A DNA stretch of 64,000 bases from NCBI GenBank assembly GCA_934047225.1, contig OW204009.1, forward strand, positions 18,178,898 through 18,242,897, given 5' to 3'. Below are positions 43,153 to 54,620 of the stretch, one piece after another (position 1 is the stretch's first letter; each line of letters opens with the position of its first letter). The translations under genes were made by a program, and so were the position numbers. The DNA is from Ypsolopha sequella. Taxonomy: Eukaryota > Arthropoda > Insecta > Lepidoptera > Ypsolophidae. The notes beneath the pieces were generated by a model. The model did not search any database. It saw only the letters and a list, made by a program, of their open reading frames with translations, and had not been told where the DNA came from.

Positions 43153-45140
43153 TTGAATACTTTTTCTTCAATCTCATCACCCGACTACCCTCCATTTATG
43201 TTTAGTCAACTCACCGATTGTGATGTTAGGAAACACATCATTGCCATTACATCCAACGCAGTAGGATGTGACTGTGTCAGTCGCAAAATGATTATACCCA
43301 TCATTGATATTATTTTACCCATTATTACTTGTATTCTAAATCACTCCATTTCCTCCGAATCATTTCCAACTTTGTGGAAAGATGTCCAAGTCACTCCATT
43401 GCCAAAAAAAGCGAATCCCACATCCTTTTCTAAATACCGTCCAATATCCTTCCGTTCCTCTCTACGGCCCTCGAGCGGGCAGTTCACCATCAATTGAGTT
43501 TCTTTCTCAACAAAAACAACCTCCTTAATTATCATCAGTCGGGTTTTCCCCTGGCCATAGTACCGTTACGGCTTTGGTGAAAATTACTGACGACATACGA
43601 AGGGGAATGGATGATGGACAGCTCACCATTCTGACTCTACTTGATTTTTCAAACGCGTTTAATGCAGCTGACTTTGACATCCTTCTAGGCCTGCTTAGTT
43701 CTCTTAACATATCTCCGGCGGTGATTGGCTGGTTTCATAGTTATCTACAAGGACGCCGGCAACGTGTCCACATTGATGATACTTTTTCAGAATGGTGTGA
43801 CACTACTGCCGGTGTTCCTCAAGGTGGCGTCTTATCTCCTCAACTTTTCGCTATATTTATTAACAATATTTCTCAGTTTATATCTTCTTCCTACCACCTT
43901 TACGCAAATGATCTCCAAATCTACACACAAGCTAAATTAGAAGATCTTTCACAAGCCATAATCACAACCAATGCTAATTTATCTAGAATATATGTGTGGA
44001 GTAACGAATATGGTTTGAAAATCAATCCCACCAAGACTCAAGTCATTATTATGGGTAGTCCCTGGTTTACAGCTAGGATTGACTGGCAACTGCTACCTAA
44101 TATTGTATTTGAAGGGACATTAATTCCATACAGCAACAAAGCAAAAAATCTTGGTCTCCTGTTAGATAGTTGCTTGTCTTGGGATCCACAAATAAATGAA
44201 GTCTGTAGGAAATTGTTTGCGGCAGCAGGAGCTCTAAGAAGGCTTCGAAATTTCCTTCCAACTGCCACTAAAATTGCGCTTGCACATTCTCTTTTACTAC
44301 CTATTCTCGACTACGCCGATGTCTGTTACCTTGACGTTACCGAGGCACAACTTGATAGACTCGAACGTCTTAAAAATTTCTGTATCAGGTTTATTTTTGG
44401 TCTTCGCAAATTTGATCACATTTCTGAATTTCGTTTCCGACTTAAATGGCTTCCCATTCGTCATCGCCGTAATGCTCATATCCTGTCCCTCTTGTTTTCT
44501 GTGCTGAATAATCCTTCAACTCCTTCTTACCTTAAAACTCGCTTTCGTTTTCTTCATGATACCCATGACCGCATATTACGGTCCTCTCAGAATCTGCTTC
44601 TTGCCACGCCGGAGCACTCATCGTCTTTCTTCAATAAATCGTTCTCGGTACAAGCTGTTCGTTTGTGGAATGATCTTCCTTTACATATAAGAAGAGCCCC
44701 TTCCCTGCCTATCTTCAAGAGACTAGTTAAAGGACACTATCTTTCACTCTGATTACCGAAATATTCATAATCATTATTTATTATTTTTTCCAATTTATTT
44801 ATATTTTTGACATTTTATTTCATGACATATACATATATATATTATTTTTATTGTTTGTTATATATTTTATTAGTATGTATTTATCATTATACATTAATAC
44901 GTTTATCTATTAATATTGAAATATATCTATTATTAAAAATAGTACACCACCATTTCAGCAATCATTCTAAACAGTTTCATCCACCCAAAGGTTGTCTGGA
45001 AGAGATCGCTTTAAGCGATAAGGCCGCCTGTTTGTGCTACATAATAAGTTAGTTAAAATTAAGTATTTATGTTTCTGTTCCTTTTTATATGGTGTACAAA
45101 TAAAGTTGTATTGTATTGTATTGTGTATTGTATTGTTTTG
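43153..45140 (+). pseudogene. LINE ORF2 reverse transcriptase and 3' UTR
   Basis: 5'-truncated LINE. A first frame (43153-43497) has the LPKKANPTSFSKYRPIS motif that opens the RT domain. One frameshift near 43500 leads to 43574-44752 with LLDFSNAFNAADFDILL, AGVPQGGVLSPQLFAIFINN, then YAND in place of catalytic YADD, NPTKTQVIIMGSP, and the C-terminal FSVQAVRLWNDLPLHIRR. The 3' UTR contains GATCGCTTTAAGCGATAAGG, a small stem, AATAAAG and a (TATTG)n tail to about 45130. The tail and the flanking LTR sequence give a clear edge. The Asp-to-Asn change at the active site alone would inactivate it. Confidence 0.9.
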
Positions 45141-45497
45141 TTTTTGTGTTAAGAATGGTAAATTTGCGCGGTGCAGCATTCTTTGTTATCCCCAAGGAGA
45201 CTTGTGAGTGAGGGACTCAATTTGCTGTGGAGGTGGCCTCCGGGAAACGTCAGGACGAGTTTGCAAATTCGTGTGACACGCGGTGATTGCGTGACTGCAC
45301 ATCGAAAACTGGTGGTAACTTTTGCTTATGCAGGGGATTGAGTTCAGGGGTTATGCAATTGTGTCAAAATAAAATTGTGTCAATATGGGATAGAATCAGC
45401 TGAAGGTTTTAGGGACCTTTTATTACCACCACTAGTGCCTGCAACGAAAAGGATTTCTGGAACATAATGTAAGGTTGTAACTAAGTTCTTAGATTAA

Positions 45498-45885
45498 GGG
45501 CCTTACTATTGCCAAATGGGTACTTTCTAAAGCCTACCCCTAGTTTACGGCCAAACCAAAAATAATGAAAAATTGTATTATGAATAATCAGCTCTTAGAC
45601 AACATATGCAACATTTTTCTTTTTCATACCACCAAAACTTCTAGATGAAAAAATTTATTAACTAAATGGTGTTTTTTGGCTTGAATTTCCTACTGCTCCT
45701 AAGTGGCTTGGCCGATTGAATTCATTTATGCTTTGATAAATAGATAAATTTGATAGCTACAAACATAACATAGTATTATTCAATCGAACAATCAAGTCCA
45801 CGTGAAAAGTATAATTTTCAATGTCGCTTCCGTTGATATTCGTTCTGACAAATATCGATCTGCTAATTTGGCGATGGTAATCGCT
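45498..45885. mobile_element. TTAA-flanked MITE, copy 2, inside the LTR
   Basis: TTAA at 45494-45497 and 45886-45889; one TTAA only at the same place in the LTR at 22414 (GGTTAAGTTTCGC near 22782). Ends GGGCCTTACTATTGCCAAAT and ATTTGGCGATGGTAATCGCT. This fixes the family as TTAA-specific. Confidence 0.92.
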
Positions 45886-46139
45886 TTAAGTTCGCGAGTA
45901 AACCCTAGGAGCTAATTTCTTGTAAACTCATAAGGGCCCAGCTGCCCGCGTGCGTCTGATGGTTGTCTTGCTGGTTGGAAGGTGTCCGTTCGTCGAGCAG
46001 GCACCTTTCACCGACAATTTTGTATACTTACCTTGGTATTAAGAAAACACTAATGAGCGTGTATTTGTGCTCGAAGAACGGCGATAACATTCATACCCCA
46101 TTACGTTGTAGCTTAGACTGTTAGCCCCCAAAAAAGGCA

Positions 46140-49100
46140 TCAGTTTAGTTTTCCGGAAGAAAGGATGCCACTTGCCACAATTGTTTATTGGACCAATATC
46201 TATCGATAAAGATCGGTAGCCTTCGGGAGCCTCTTCAATTTGGGGGGGGGAAGGGGGTTTAAAGATGCACTGCGCCAAGCGTCATTTAAAAAAATTAAAC
46301 TGTCTGAGTTTGTCAACTACATCAAGATGGGTGTCTTTTTCAGGTAAATTAAGGACGTAGAATTCATTTCTGGCATAAAAATTTTTTTATATTTTAAGTA
46401 GTTTCTTGAAAATTTTTACATAGATTAAAATTTTATGAAATACTTTTTACTTTCAGGCGCCACCAAAAAAAAAACCTCAGGTTTTTTTAAGTAACAAAAA
46501 ATACGTTATGAAAGCCTATTTTATGCAGATAAATAAAAATATAAGTTTTATTGGATTTTTAAAGGAAAAAACCATAAAAAAAAATAAAACAATGTCGGTG
46601 AGCTCTTATTTTACTACTACTTATTAACTAACCTGATAAAAGTATATTTATGTATAGTGTATTTATAAAAGTATATATATGCATAAAAACTATAAACACG
46701 TAAAAATGCTTTTCTATGGTTCTAAAAGAGTATTAACTATTTAATTATCATTTTCATTTTTTGCAGCTTCTACCATCTATAACAAATAGTTCTAGGTGTG
46801 AAGTAAGTAAGTACTGCTGTAAGAAGACAATTGTGTTCCTGGTCACGAGTACCAATCTTTAACAAATAGGTTCTGGACTAGTCCTATCTTCTGTAAGAGA
46901 AATAAATATCCTGCTTATAGATGTATATACATATGTGTTATGTACAGTCATATGTACTTACAGTACTTAGTATGTATTTATTTAATAATTAAAAGATGAC
47001 CGCTGGAAGCGGTACTGTAACATATAGCTAGGCAATATGTTAGGTTTAGGTAAGGCTAGGTTTTATAGGTAGGTTAAAGGACTATTTGTTCGTGTTTAGT
47101 TGGCAATCGATAACCTTTATGGATCGACATACGTCGCATTGACGTAATTTTTTCGTGTTTTCCAAAAAAATAAATACAGATCGAATATAAAAGATCTTTC
47201 AGACGAAACACGAGCAAGATTCCATGAAGATTCCTTAGAGAGTCCCATCGATGTGAAGGTGGCTCTCCATAAAAAAGATTCCTTAGAGTGTCCGATTAGT
47301 GCGGACGTGGTTCTCCATCTATAAATATTCCTTCTAGAGTTTTTGAAGAAATACAACAAGCGCGTGCTCTACCAGATTTAGAGCTCCCCTCCCTTAATAT
47401 ATACTTGATAATTAGGGTGCATCAAATGAAAAGAAAATATAAAAGAAGATAAACTAAAAATACAAAGTGGTGTAACTAAACAAAATCCCTACGAGATCCC
47501 GAGTACACGGTGTGCACATCACAGTACCATCCGTAGAATGAGGTTATAGTAATGCATATATACCTCTCTACGTCTCCTACGTTATTATGAGATACTTGAG
47601 AAGTACATCGATTTATTAATTACAAATTAAATCATTGGCCGTGATTTATTTGTGTGATTGTCTAGTAGATTAGGACACTACGTTATGTTACAAAACGGCT
47701 ATGCTCAAAACAATGTATATCATAATTCAACAAAGTAAAATAAAGTATTCAAGAAAAACTAATGTACTAGGTATTTGTTAAATGATACGACTTAGCTGTA
47801 TTCTGGAACTCAGCTATAGTTCAAGGCTATTATTGCCATTGAAAATCCAAGGGAAAACGAAACACATTAATGACTAAATCACAATGTAAAACCACTTTTG
47901 ATTCGACATTCCGTAAGACGTTTAACGAATAACACTTTCATAAGTTTCATAGCTTCCTAAGTTGCGCGCGACGTTATATTTTTAATTAGATAAATGATTA
48001 TGTAATTATTGGATACCATAGTAAAGTGTGTGGGTGTGTGTGTAAAATATAATATTGCAGTTGTTTGGGTTAGAAAAAGGGGTTGATGAAACGTAGATAC
48101 TCGAAGCACGGTGGCTGCACACTGTACGTTGATTTAGCTAGACTTTTGGTATTTGAGGGGATTCTAGACCCAGATGAGTCCAGAATGAAGTGGGGGTTAA
48201 ATTTATTTTAGCACAGTTGCATCTTTTTTGCATCATACTTTGCATTGACACCTTGTTATCTCGAGGCAAATGCTGTCCGCAGCTGGGTTGTCAGACCAGT
48301 GGGGTATCTATTGGCTATTTTTCTGCTTCCAGCCCCAATCGGGTGGACTAGGCAGAATTTGTTGCAGCACTAAAGCCTGGCCCCACTCATGAACTCCCTG
48401 GCAAACTGCGAGTAATATTTTCTCTAGGATGACACGAATAAAGAAGAGCTGTTTGGACTTCTGTCGTCCAAATATCACCCGATGGACTTGCCCATCAATA
48501 AAGAAATTTATGTAGCGAAGGGTAATCTGTTCTTTCCAATGTTGCTCGTGAACTGCCAAAATTGGAGCCATTTAACTTGAAGCCTCTGACACGTGAATGA
48601 TGGTTCACTTGGCGGATACAGTAGCGAAGTTAATGCACAGCAAACACCGATGTGGTAGTTATCACTCTGGCATGTGTACTGAAATTTCCAAGATTAGAGG
48701 TATTATGGGTTCATGTGGTAACGGGGAAAAACCACAATTTCTTGGCATGCCACAATCTCACCACAATCTATTTCATTCTAGATTGAATCAGCTCTAGGTA
48801 TGAGCGTTTCTTTTAATAGTCAAGAAGTTATAATATATAAATAATCAGTTTAATAGCGTGAGTGTGCATAAGACAATTTATTTTGTTTAAAGGTCCTGAA
48901 AGAGCGGAGGTCTTGCCTGTGTTCCACAAACTTAGTGGATGCGATACAGTATCGTCTTTTAACGGTAGGGGAAAGAAAAGTGCTTTTGAAGTATGGAATT
49001 TATTCTCTTTTGCCACTAAAGGGTTTAAGGATCTTAAAGATGGCAATATAAATGAGGCAGAGATTGTGCTACATAAGTTTGTCATAGCCATGTATGATAG

Positions 49101-50175
49101 GTATGCTAGCCAATCACTGAGTACTAACTAAAACATTAATATAAAGTTAAATTCATCGTAGCAAAAAGTCATATTATATGAACTTTTTCAGATCAAGTCC
49201 CTGTCCCTGCACGACTATCAATCATTGCCGTAAATATCTTTTTACAAAAACAGATCGGCAAATTGAAAATTTACCACCAACAGAAGCGGCCCTTTGTCAG
49301 CATATTTTACGCGCAGCTTGCCAGGGAGTTCATGAGTGGCTTTAGTGCTACAACAAATTCTGCCTAGTCCCCCCGATTGGGGCTGGAAGCATAAAATTAG
49401 CCAATAGATACCCCACTGGTCTGACAACCCAGCTGCGGACAGCATTTGCCTCGAAATAACAAGGTGTCAATGCAAAGTAGGATGCAAAAAAGATGCAACT
49501 GTGTTAAAATAAATTTAACATGTACCGAATTGTACCACTGCGGTAGAAGCTACAAAAAATGAAAATGATAATTAAATAGTTAATACTCTTTTAGAACCAT
49601 AGAAAAGCATTTTTTACGTGTTTATAGTTTTTATGCATATATATACTTTTATAAATACACTATACATAAATATACTTTTATCAGGTTAGTTAATAAGTAG
49701 TAGTAAAATAAGAGCTCACCGACATTGTTTTATTTTTTTTATGGATTTTTCCTTTAAAAATCCAATAAAACTTATATTTTTATTTATCTGCATAAAATAG
49801 GCTTTCGTAGCGTATTTTTTGTTACTTAAAAAAACCTGAGGTTTTTTTTTGGTGGCGCCTGATAGTAAAAAGTATTTCATAAAATTTTAATCTATATAAA
49901 AATTTTCAAGAAACTACTTAAAATATCACAATTTTTTATACCAGAAATGAATTCTACGTCCTTAATTTACCTGAAAAAGACACCCATCTTGATGTAGTTG
50001 ACAAACTCAGACAGTTTAATTTTTTTAAATGACGCTTGGCGCAGTGCATCTTTGAACCCCCTTCCCCCCCCAAATTGAAGAGGCTCCCGAAGGCTACCGA
50101 TCTTTATCGATAGATATTGGTCCAATAAACAATTGTGGCAAGTGGCATCCTTTCTTCCGGAAAACTAAACTGGAT
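46140..50175. mobile_element. 4-kb element with about 640-bp inverted ends
   Basis: 46140-46780 (CATCAGTTTAGTTTTCCGGA, TATCTATCGATAAAGATCGG, AGGCGCCACC) is repeated inverted at 49530-50175 with few differences. An inner inverted pair, 48196-48415 and 49296-49520, copies the end of the encoded gene. The interior also holds AT-rich unassigned DNA (46780-48190). Target duplication not identified; the outermost bases have drifted. Long inverted ends with one gene suggest a fold-back type DNA transposon. Confidence 0.75.
48428..49565 (+). pseudogene. Decayed gene of the 4-kb element
   Basis: Blocks in order along the plus strand, in several frames: LSSKISPDGLA, ELPKLEPFNL, NTDVVVITLACVLKFPRLEV with LWVHVVTGKN, then VLPVFHKLSGCDTVSSFNGR and GKKSAFEVWNLF (48862-49131), FVIAMYDRYAS, ILPSPPDWGWK, and a cysteine cluster ending TRCQCKVGCKK and LTCTELYHCG. 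I recall this order (TDVxVL, P-FH--TGCDT-S-F-GKGK, W-----CGCK-GC---C-C-K----CT-LC-C) from uncharacterised repeat-encoded insect proteins; no function is known to me. The end block is duplicated inverted at 48196-48415. Confidence 0.65.
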
Positions 50176-50228
50176 GAGCTAACGGACCCAGCTATTGGGA
50201 CGTAAGTCGACGGTGATAAGAGGTTGTA

Positions 50229-50339
50229 CAGTGGAGACAACATCAAGCTATACAGTTGCAGTACGACATTAGCCCCTACAGAGAAGAATATAAGATAGGT
50301 ACAAAGTCCAATGTGTCTTACTTGATGCGGTCTCCACTG
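50229..50339. mobile_element. TA-flanked mini-MITE, 111 bp
   Basis: TA at 50227-50228 and 50340-50341; ends CAGTGGAGACAACATCAAG and, inverted, CAGTGGAGACCGCATCAAG. The CAG-start with TA target fits Tc1/mariner-type mobilisation. Confidence 0.85.
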
Positions 50340-50385
50340 TACGAGCGTTAACTGTTCTATTGACAGTCAGTGGTCCTCTGGTATA

Positions 50386-50812
50386 CAGTGTGCTTTGAAA
50401 TTCGACCTATTCCTTGAAAGAGGTTATACTAGAGATCATTTCCAACAAAAAATGCCTATCAACTAGGGGTCGCAAATGTTTTTTTTTTCAAGTAAAACAC
50501 GTCGATGTTTCAAAAATGAAAAAATAAAAATGGTTTTCTTTCCACTTAAGACCTTTTACTTCTTAGATTATGGGAATTCGGGGCATGTGTTTTTTTATAA
50601 ATGATCATTCATTTATCATTAATCAGAAAAATAACAAATAAGTGCCGAGAGAGGAATCATTTTTTTTGAATAATTTTTTTGCGTTACCAGTCTGAAAGTT
50701 TGAAAAATATCTTAAAAACCTTCGTAACTCGGAGACCATTTATTTTCGACCCCTAGAGATGATCTCTAGTATAACCTCTTTAAAGGAATTGGTCGAATTT
50801 CAGAGCATTCTG
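50386..50812. mobile_element. TA-flanked MITE, 427 bp
   Basis: TA at 50384-50385 and 50813-50814; ends CAGTGTGCTTTGAAATTCGA and, inverted, CAGAATGCTCTGAAATTCGA; arms of 60-85 bases continue through AGAGGTTATACTAGAGATCA. Confidence 0.85.
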
Positions 50813-50842
50813 TATATGTCGTGACAATATGAATCTGCTTAC

Positions 50843-50965
50843 CTTCCATGTTGCAAATGCGATTAGCGTCTCCATAATTAGCAGGTATGTCGTGGTATTT
50901 AAACCAGCCGAGATTTGCAAGGTATACATAGTCACAACGCCATCTTTGGTTTACTTTCTGTTTTC
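50843..50965 (-). CDS. C-type lectin gene, exon A (start of CRD1)
   Basis: The acceptor ATTATGTTTTCTAG at 50966 is followed by 123 bases. They read KQKVNQRWRCDYVYLANLGW, then FKYHDIPANYGDANRICNME and the first base of a glycine codon at the donor GGAAG|GTAAGC. RW-CDY-Y----GW-K-H-IPA----A---C--EG is the opening of the first carbohydrate-recognition domain of lepidopteran immulectins. A signal peptide must come from an upstream exon ending in phase 1; none was found between here and 64000. A second AG nine bases inside the exon could serve as an alternative acceptor, also in frame. Confidence 0.92.
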
Positions 50966-51152
50966 CTAGAAAACATAATATTGGGTGTAGTCATTCATCC
51001 TGAGCCATTCCGTAAGAATTTTAAAAATATTAAAAAAATATCTACTTAATTATTAGAGTAGATTTAGTCTCACTATAAAAAATAAATCAAAATAATTAGC
51101 GGTGGCCAAATAAATCATAAGATATATCTCGACGAAATCCTTCCGTGTGTAG

Positions 51153-51414
51153 CAGTGGCGTGCATAGAACTTTTTTCCGGAAAAGCAATCAGAAGGTCAA
51201 GTTTGACAATTAAAAAAAAATGAAAAAATTTAAATACCACTTTGAAAAAAAAAAGTTGATATGAAAATGTTCACTCTATGGTAGACAGTGTCTACCCTGG
51301 CGTCATACAAACTTTTTTTTTTCAAAGTGTTATTTAAATTTTTTCATATTTTTTTTATTGTCAAACTTGACCCTCTGATTACTTTTCCGGAAAAAAGTTC
51401 TATGCACGCCACTG
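51153..51414. mobile_element. hAT MITE, 262 bp, with 8-bp target duplication
   Basis: GTGTGTAG at 51145-51152 and 51415-51422. Ends CAGTGGCGTGCATAGAACT and its inverse; arms about 100 bases (TTCCGGAAAAG, GGTCAAGTTTGACAAT, CACTTTGAAAAAAAA). A half copy is at 18850-18947. Confidence 0.95.
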
Positions 51415-52329
51415 GTGTGTAGCGTGCGTTATAGCGACGCGCTCGCACCTCGTCCCTGCCTTCCCGCAGGCTTAAGCTGTTAGTTAAAACGACGATGGAT
51501 GACTGAAAGGGTGGCGATTACCACAATCAGAGATATAGACTGGCTATCCAAAGAGATAATATTGCCAGTATTCTGGACACCCTGCAGCGGTCTCGATCAA
51601 GTTTTTTTTAACTTAAAATAGGGCCCAGTATACAACGGGTTATGATGGCCCACAAATCATGGCCCCTTCAAAACTAACCTTTAACTACAGACGTGGGGCC
51701 TCTGAGGCCGCGGTGGGTCGCGAAATTACAAAGGCTATAGCATTTGAGTCACTACTCAAACTAAAATAGATGAGCTTTTGTTCGTGCAAATTTCTACTAC
51801 AATACCTAATCCATTTTAGTCAAGAATTTGACTAAAATGGTATAGGCTTTGTAAGTGTTTTTCAAGTTGCATGTACAAGAACAAAAGCTAATCCCACTAA
51901 TATTATAAATGCGAAAGTTTGGATGGATGTATGGATGTTTGTTACTCCTTCACGCCGTAACTACAGAACCGATTGGTCTGAAAATTTGCACAAATGTAGT
52001 TCTGGACCTGGAATAGCACATAGGCTACTTTTTATCCCATAAATCAGTTCCCATGGGATGGCAATGGGGTGTCAAATTTCTTTAGAAAAGTGATGTTTTG
52101 CTCCTTCACGCCCCGTACCTACCGATTGGGCTGAAACTTGGCACAAATGTAGTTCTAGACCTGAAATAGGACATAGGCTACTTTTTATCCCATATATCAG
52201 TTCCCATGGGATGGCAATGGGGTGACAAATTTCTTTAGAAAAGTGAAGTGTTTTACACAAGCTCAAGCACAAGCTCCTTTAAATTTGCACAAGCGCAAAG
52301 TACAAAAAAATGGTACCAAATAAAAAGAA

Positions 52330-53070
52330 AAACGGTCAAGTGCGAGTCAGACTCGCAAGTCGTCCGTAATTCGACAGTTTTGCGAATAGAAAATTAAATT
52401 TTGACATTTTTGGAACTTTAACGGTGAGATTCCGTTGTCCATCCATCCGTATGTCACAGCCTCATAACTTTAGCACTGTTAAAGACAAAGACTTAGAATT
52501 TTGCACAAAAGAGGAAAAAAAAATTATTCCTAAAACCACAATATGGGTATCAAATTATAAGTATTAAGGAGCTGATTATAAAATTATATAATTTGGCTAT
52601 ATTAACTTGCACCTTTTTCAAGAAATCGTCGAAATACCACAAAAAAAATGTATGTACCCACCCCGATTATAGGTCATAACTGGCCAATTACAGGATAATT
52701 ATAGCGTTTTTTTTTAATACAAATGAAAAATAAAAATAAAGTTAAATAAATTTATACATATTTTTTTAATACAATATAGGTATTAAAAAGTCGATTGTAA
52801 AAATATATAGTTTTGATAATTTACTTGCATCTATTTCGATAAATCCTCAGAAAACCACAACAAATGTATGTCCCTTCCCTTATCTCCAAAACTGGTGAAC
52901 CGAAAAATGTAAAAAAAAAAAAACAACGGCAATAAGTGCTTACGTAAAGATTACAGAAAAAAAAATTGAGAAATTCACGAAAAAAAAGACCAAATAAAAT
53001 TTTCTGTTCCCAAAACTGTCGAATTACGAAACCTAGGTACGCGAGTCTGATTCGCACTTGACCGGTTTTT
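52330..53070. repeat. CCGGCCAAGTGCGAG family inside the Helitron
   Basis: Opens AAAACGGTCAAGTGCGAGTC and closes CGCACTTGACCGGTTTTT, so both edges carry the same end inverted. Two partial copies head-to-head are likely. Identical arrangement at 61345-62085. Confidence 0.8.
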
Positions 53071-53270
53071 CGTCAAATATAACAGGAATAATTAGCGTAC
53101 TTACGGCTACAATCTACTACGCGGACTCAATGCGGAACTTATTGAAAATCATTTTTGAATTAGTAAACGTGCGACAACAAATTTTATAAGCAATCGTGCT
53201 TTTTCCGTTCAGAAACGCTGATACGCCTTCGACCTCGCCAAAGACACTTTATCTGGGGATAAAATATCTA

Positions 53271-53545
53271 GCCATCCATCAGCCTGTGTTCGTTTACTGC
53301 TGGAAATAGGCCTTTCTCAAATTTTGCCACTCTTGGCGCTCCTCCGTCATGCTCATCCAGCCGCTACCCGCGAAGTCCGCCGGGCCAGCAGGCACGAGGT
53401 CGGTCTAGGCTACGCTTTGCTGCACGCGGTGTCCATTCTAGGCCTTTTGGCTCCAACGGCAATCACGTCGGCGACAAAGATGGGCCTACCCACTGCCACT
53501 TCAACTTACTGATTCGGCAGATTATGTCGATGACTTTCCGCAGTG
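53271..53545 (+). repeat. CATCCATCAGCCT family inside the Helitron
   Basis: CATCCATCAGCCTGTGTTCG, AATAGGCCTTTCTCAA, GCTCATCCAGCCGCTACCCG and CCCACTGCCACTTCAACTTA. I know this as a frequent lepidopteran repeat. Mirror copy at 60867-61145. Confidence 0.7.
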
Positions 53546-54506
53546 CTTAAAGGCAAAAGTATTTAACTGATAAGTTATCTCTTACCAAGGGCTTGATCCA
53601 CCGACTTAAGGTCGCTTAAGGAGCTATGGAGCGAGCTTTGCGTGGGATATCTCTAATGAATAAAATCGAATCAAATAAAAGTAAAAATAATTTCGTTCGG
53701 AAACGCGGCTCGGCCTACGGCCTGAACAAAACCACTTTAGCAAAGGACATTTCAAAGAACAAAAAATAGTTTCGTTTGGAAAAGCGGCTCGGACTTCGGC
53801 CTCGCCAAAGACCACCAAAGATACTTTACAAATTATGATGACATTTTTCAGGGTATTCGGAAAATCATTCCATAAGGACAAGAATATTTTTCGAAATACA
53901 GTTGCTTTGAAGTTATAGAGCTGAAATTTTGCTTCTGTTACTAGGGTTGGGTTTAAGGATTTAATATATTTAAGAAAAAAATATTGTGTTTCAAAGTGTT
54001 AACACACTAACCGAAGTTTAATTCAGAGAAAAAAATTATAATTTCGTTCAGAATTTACCTAAATTTTCAATTATGAATTTACAAATTTTACCTGGGAATC
54101 AAATAAGTGATCGAGAAATTATTTCGTGAGGAAACGTAGCTCGGCCTTCGGCCTCGTCAAAGCCTGAGAATCAAACAAGATATCAAGAAATAATTTTAAA
54201 CTACAAAAAACTAAATCCACGCGGGCGAAGCCGCGGGCAAAAGCTAGTCTATTATAGTTTGACTCATGACTGAAATGGTATAGTAAAAATATAACTGATT
54301 AGAAAATATGACTGATTAGTATTTAATCAAAGTTAATTTGTTAATTTGTTTTAGTTATAATGCGTACATACCATACACGTTACCTACAAGTGCATTACAA
54401 ACTAAACTTCTTTATTTTAAATATTTAGACTGTTTCTCTGCCATACTTGAAAATGTATTTAAGGTAATATATAAGACTAATTAAATTTCAAAATTAAGAG
54501 TTGATT

Positions 54507-54620
54507 AGGGTTCCGTAGTACCTAAAATGTACAAAAGGAACCTTATGGTGAGACTCCGTTGCCCGTCCGTCCGTCCGTCCGTATGTCACAGCCTCATAAC
54601 TTTAGATAAATACATGAGAT
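54507..54620 (-). repeat. CCGGCCAAGTGCGAG family, terminal fragment
   Basis: AGGGTTCCGTAGTACCTAAA to (GTCC)n and TATGTCACAGCCTCATAACT, then breaks off. Confidence 0.75.

Larger units (their letters stand above)
43079..46017 (+). repeat. BEL/Pao LTR, copy 2, split by a LINE and a MITE
   Basis: LTR pieces are 43079-43145, 45140-45497 and 45886-46017; they match the LTR at 22414-22917 in order. After the LTR end the expected primer binding site is absent, so it is a solo LTR or a 3' LTR. It holds an extra 35-base block near 45355-45390. Confidence 0.85.
51892..54247 (+). mobile_element. Non-autonomous Helitron, copy A, complete
   Basis: Starts TCCCACTAATATTATAAATG after an A. It ends with the hairpin CCGCGGGCGAAGCCGCGG, then GCAAAAGCTAG before a T. 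5'-TC, a 3' hairpin with CTAG, A|T target and no duplication are the Helitron rules. 2356 bases, no Rep/helicase gene. It carries an embedded CCGG-family repeat (52330-53070) and a CATCCATCAGCC repeat (53271-53545), both also present in copy B, so captured before copying. GCC-rich AGGCCGAAG words recur in its 3' part. Confidence 0.92.

Noticed and set aside
51400..51500. Signal-peptide exon of the lectin gene upstream of exon A
   Set aside because: A minus-strand ATG near 51495 opens a short frame but with charged residues and no hydrophobic core, so it does not fit a signal peptide.
52072..52272. Identical 66-codon frames at 52072-52272 and 62147-62347 as a conserved gene
   Set aside because: Both lie in the two copies of the Helitron at the same place; identity reflects recent copying, not coding constraint.
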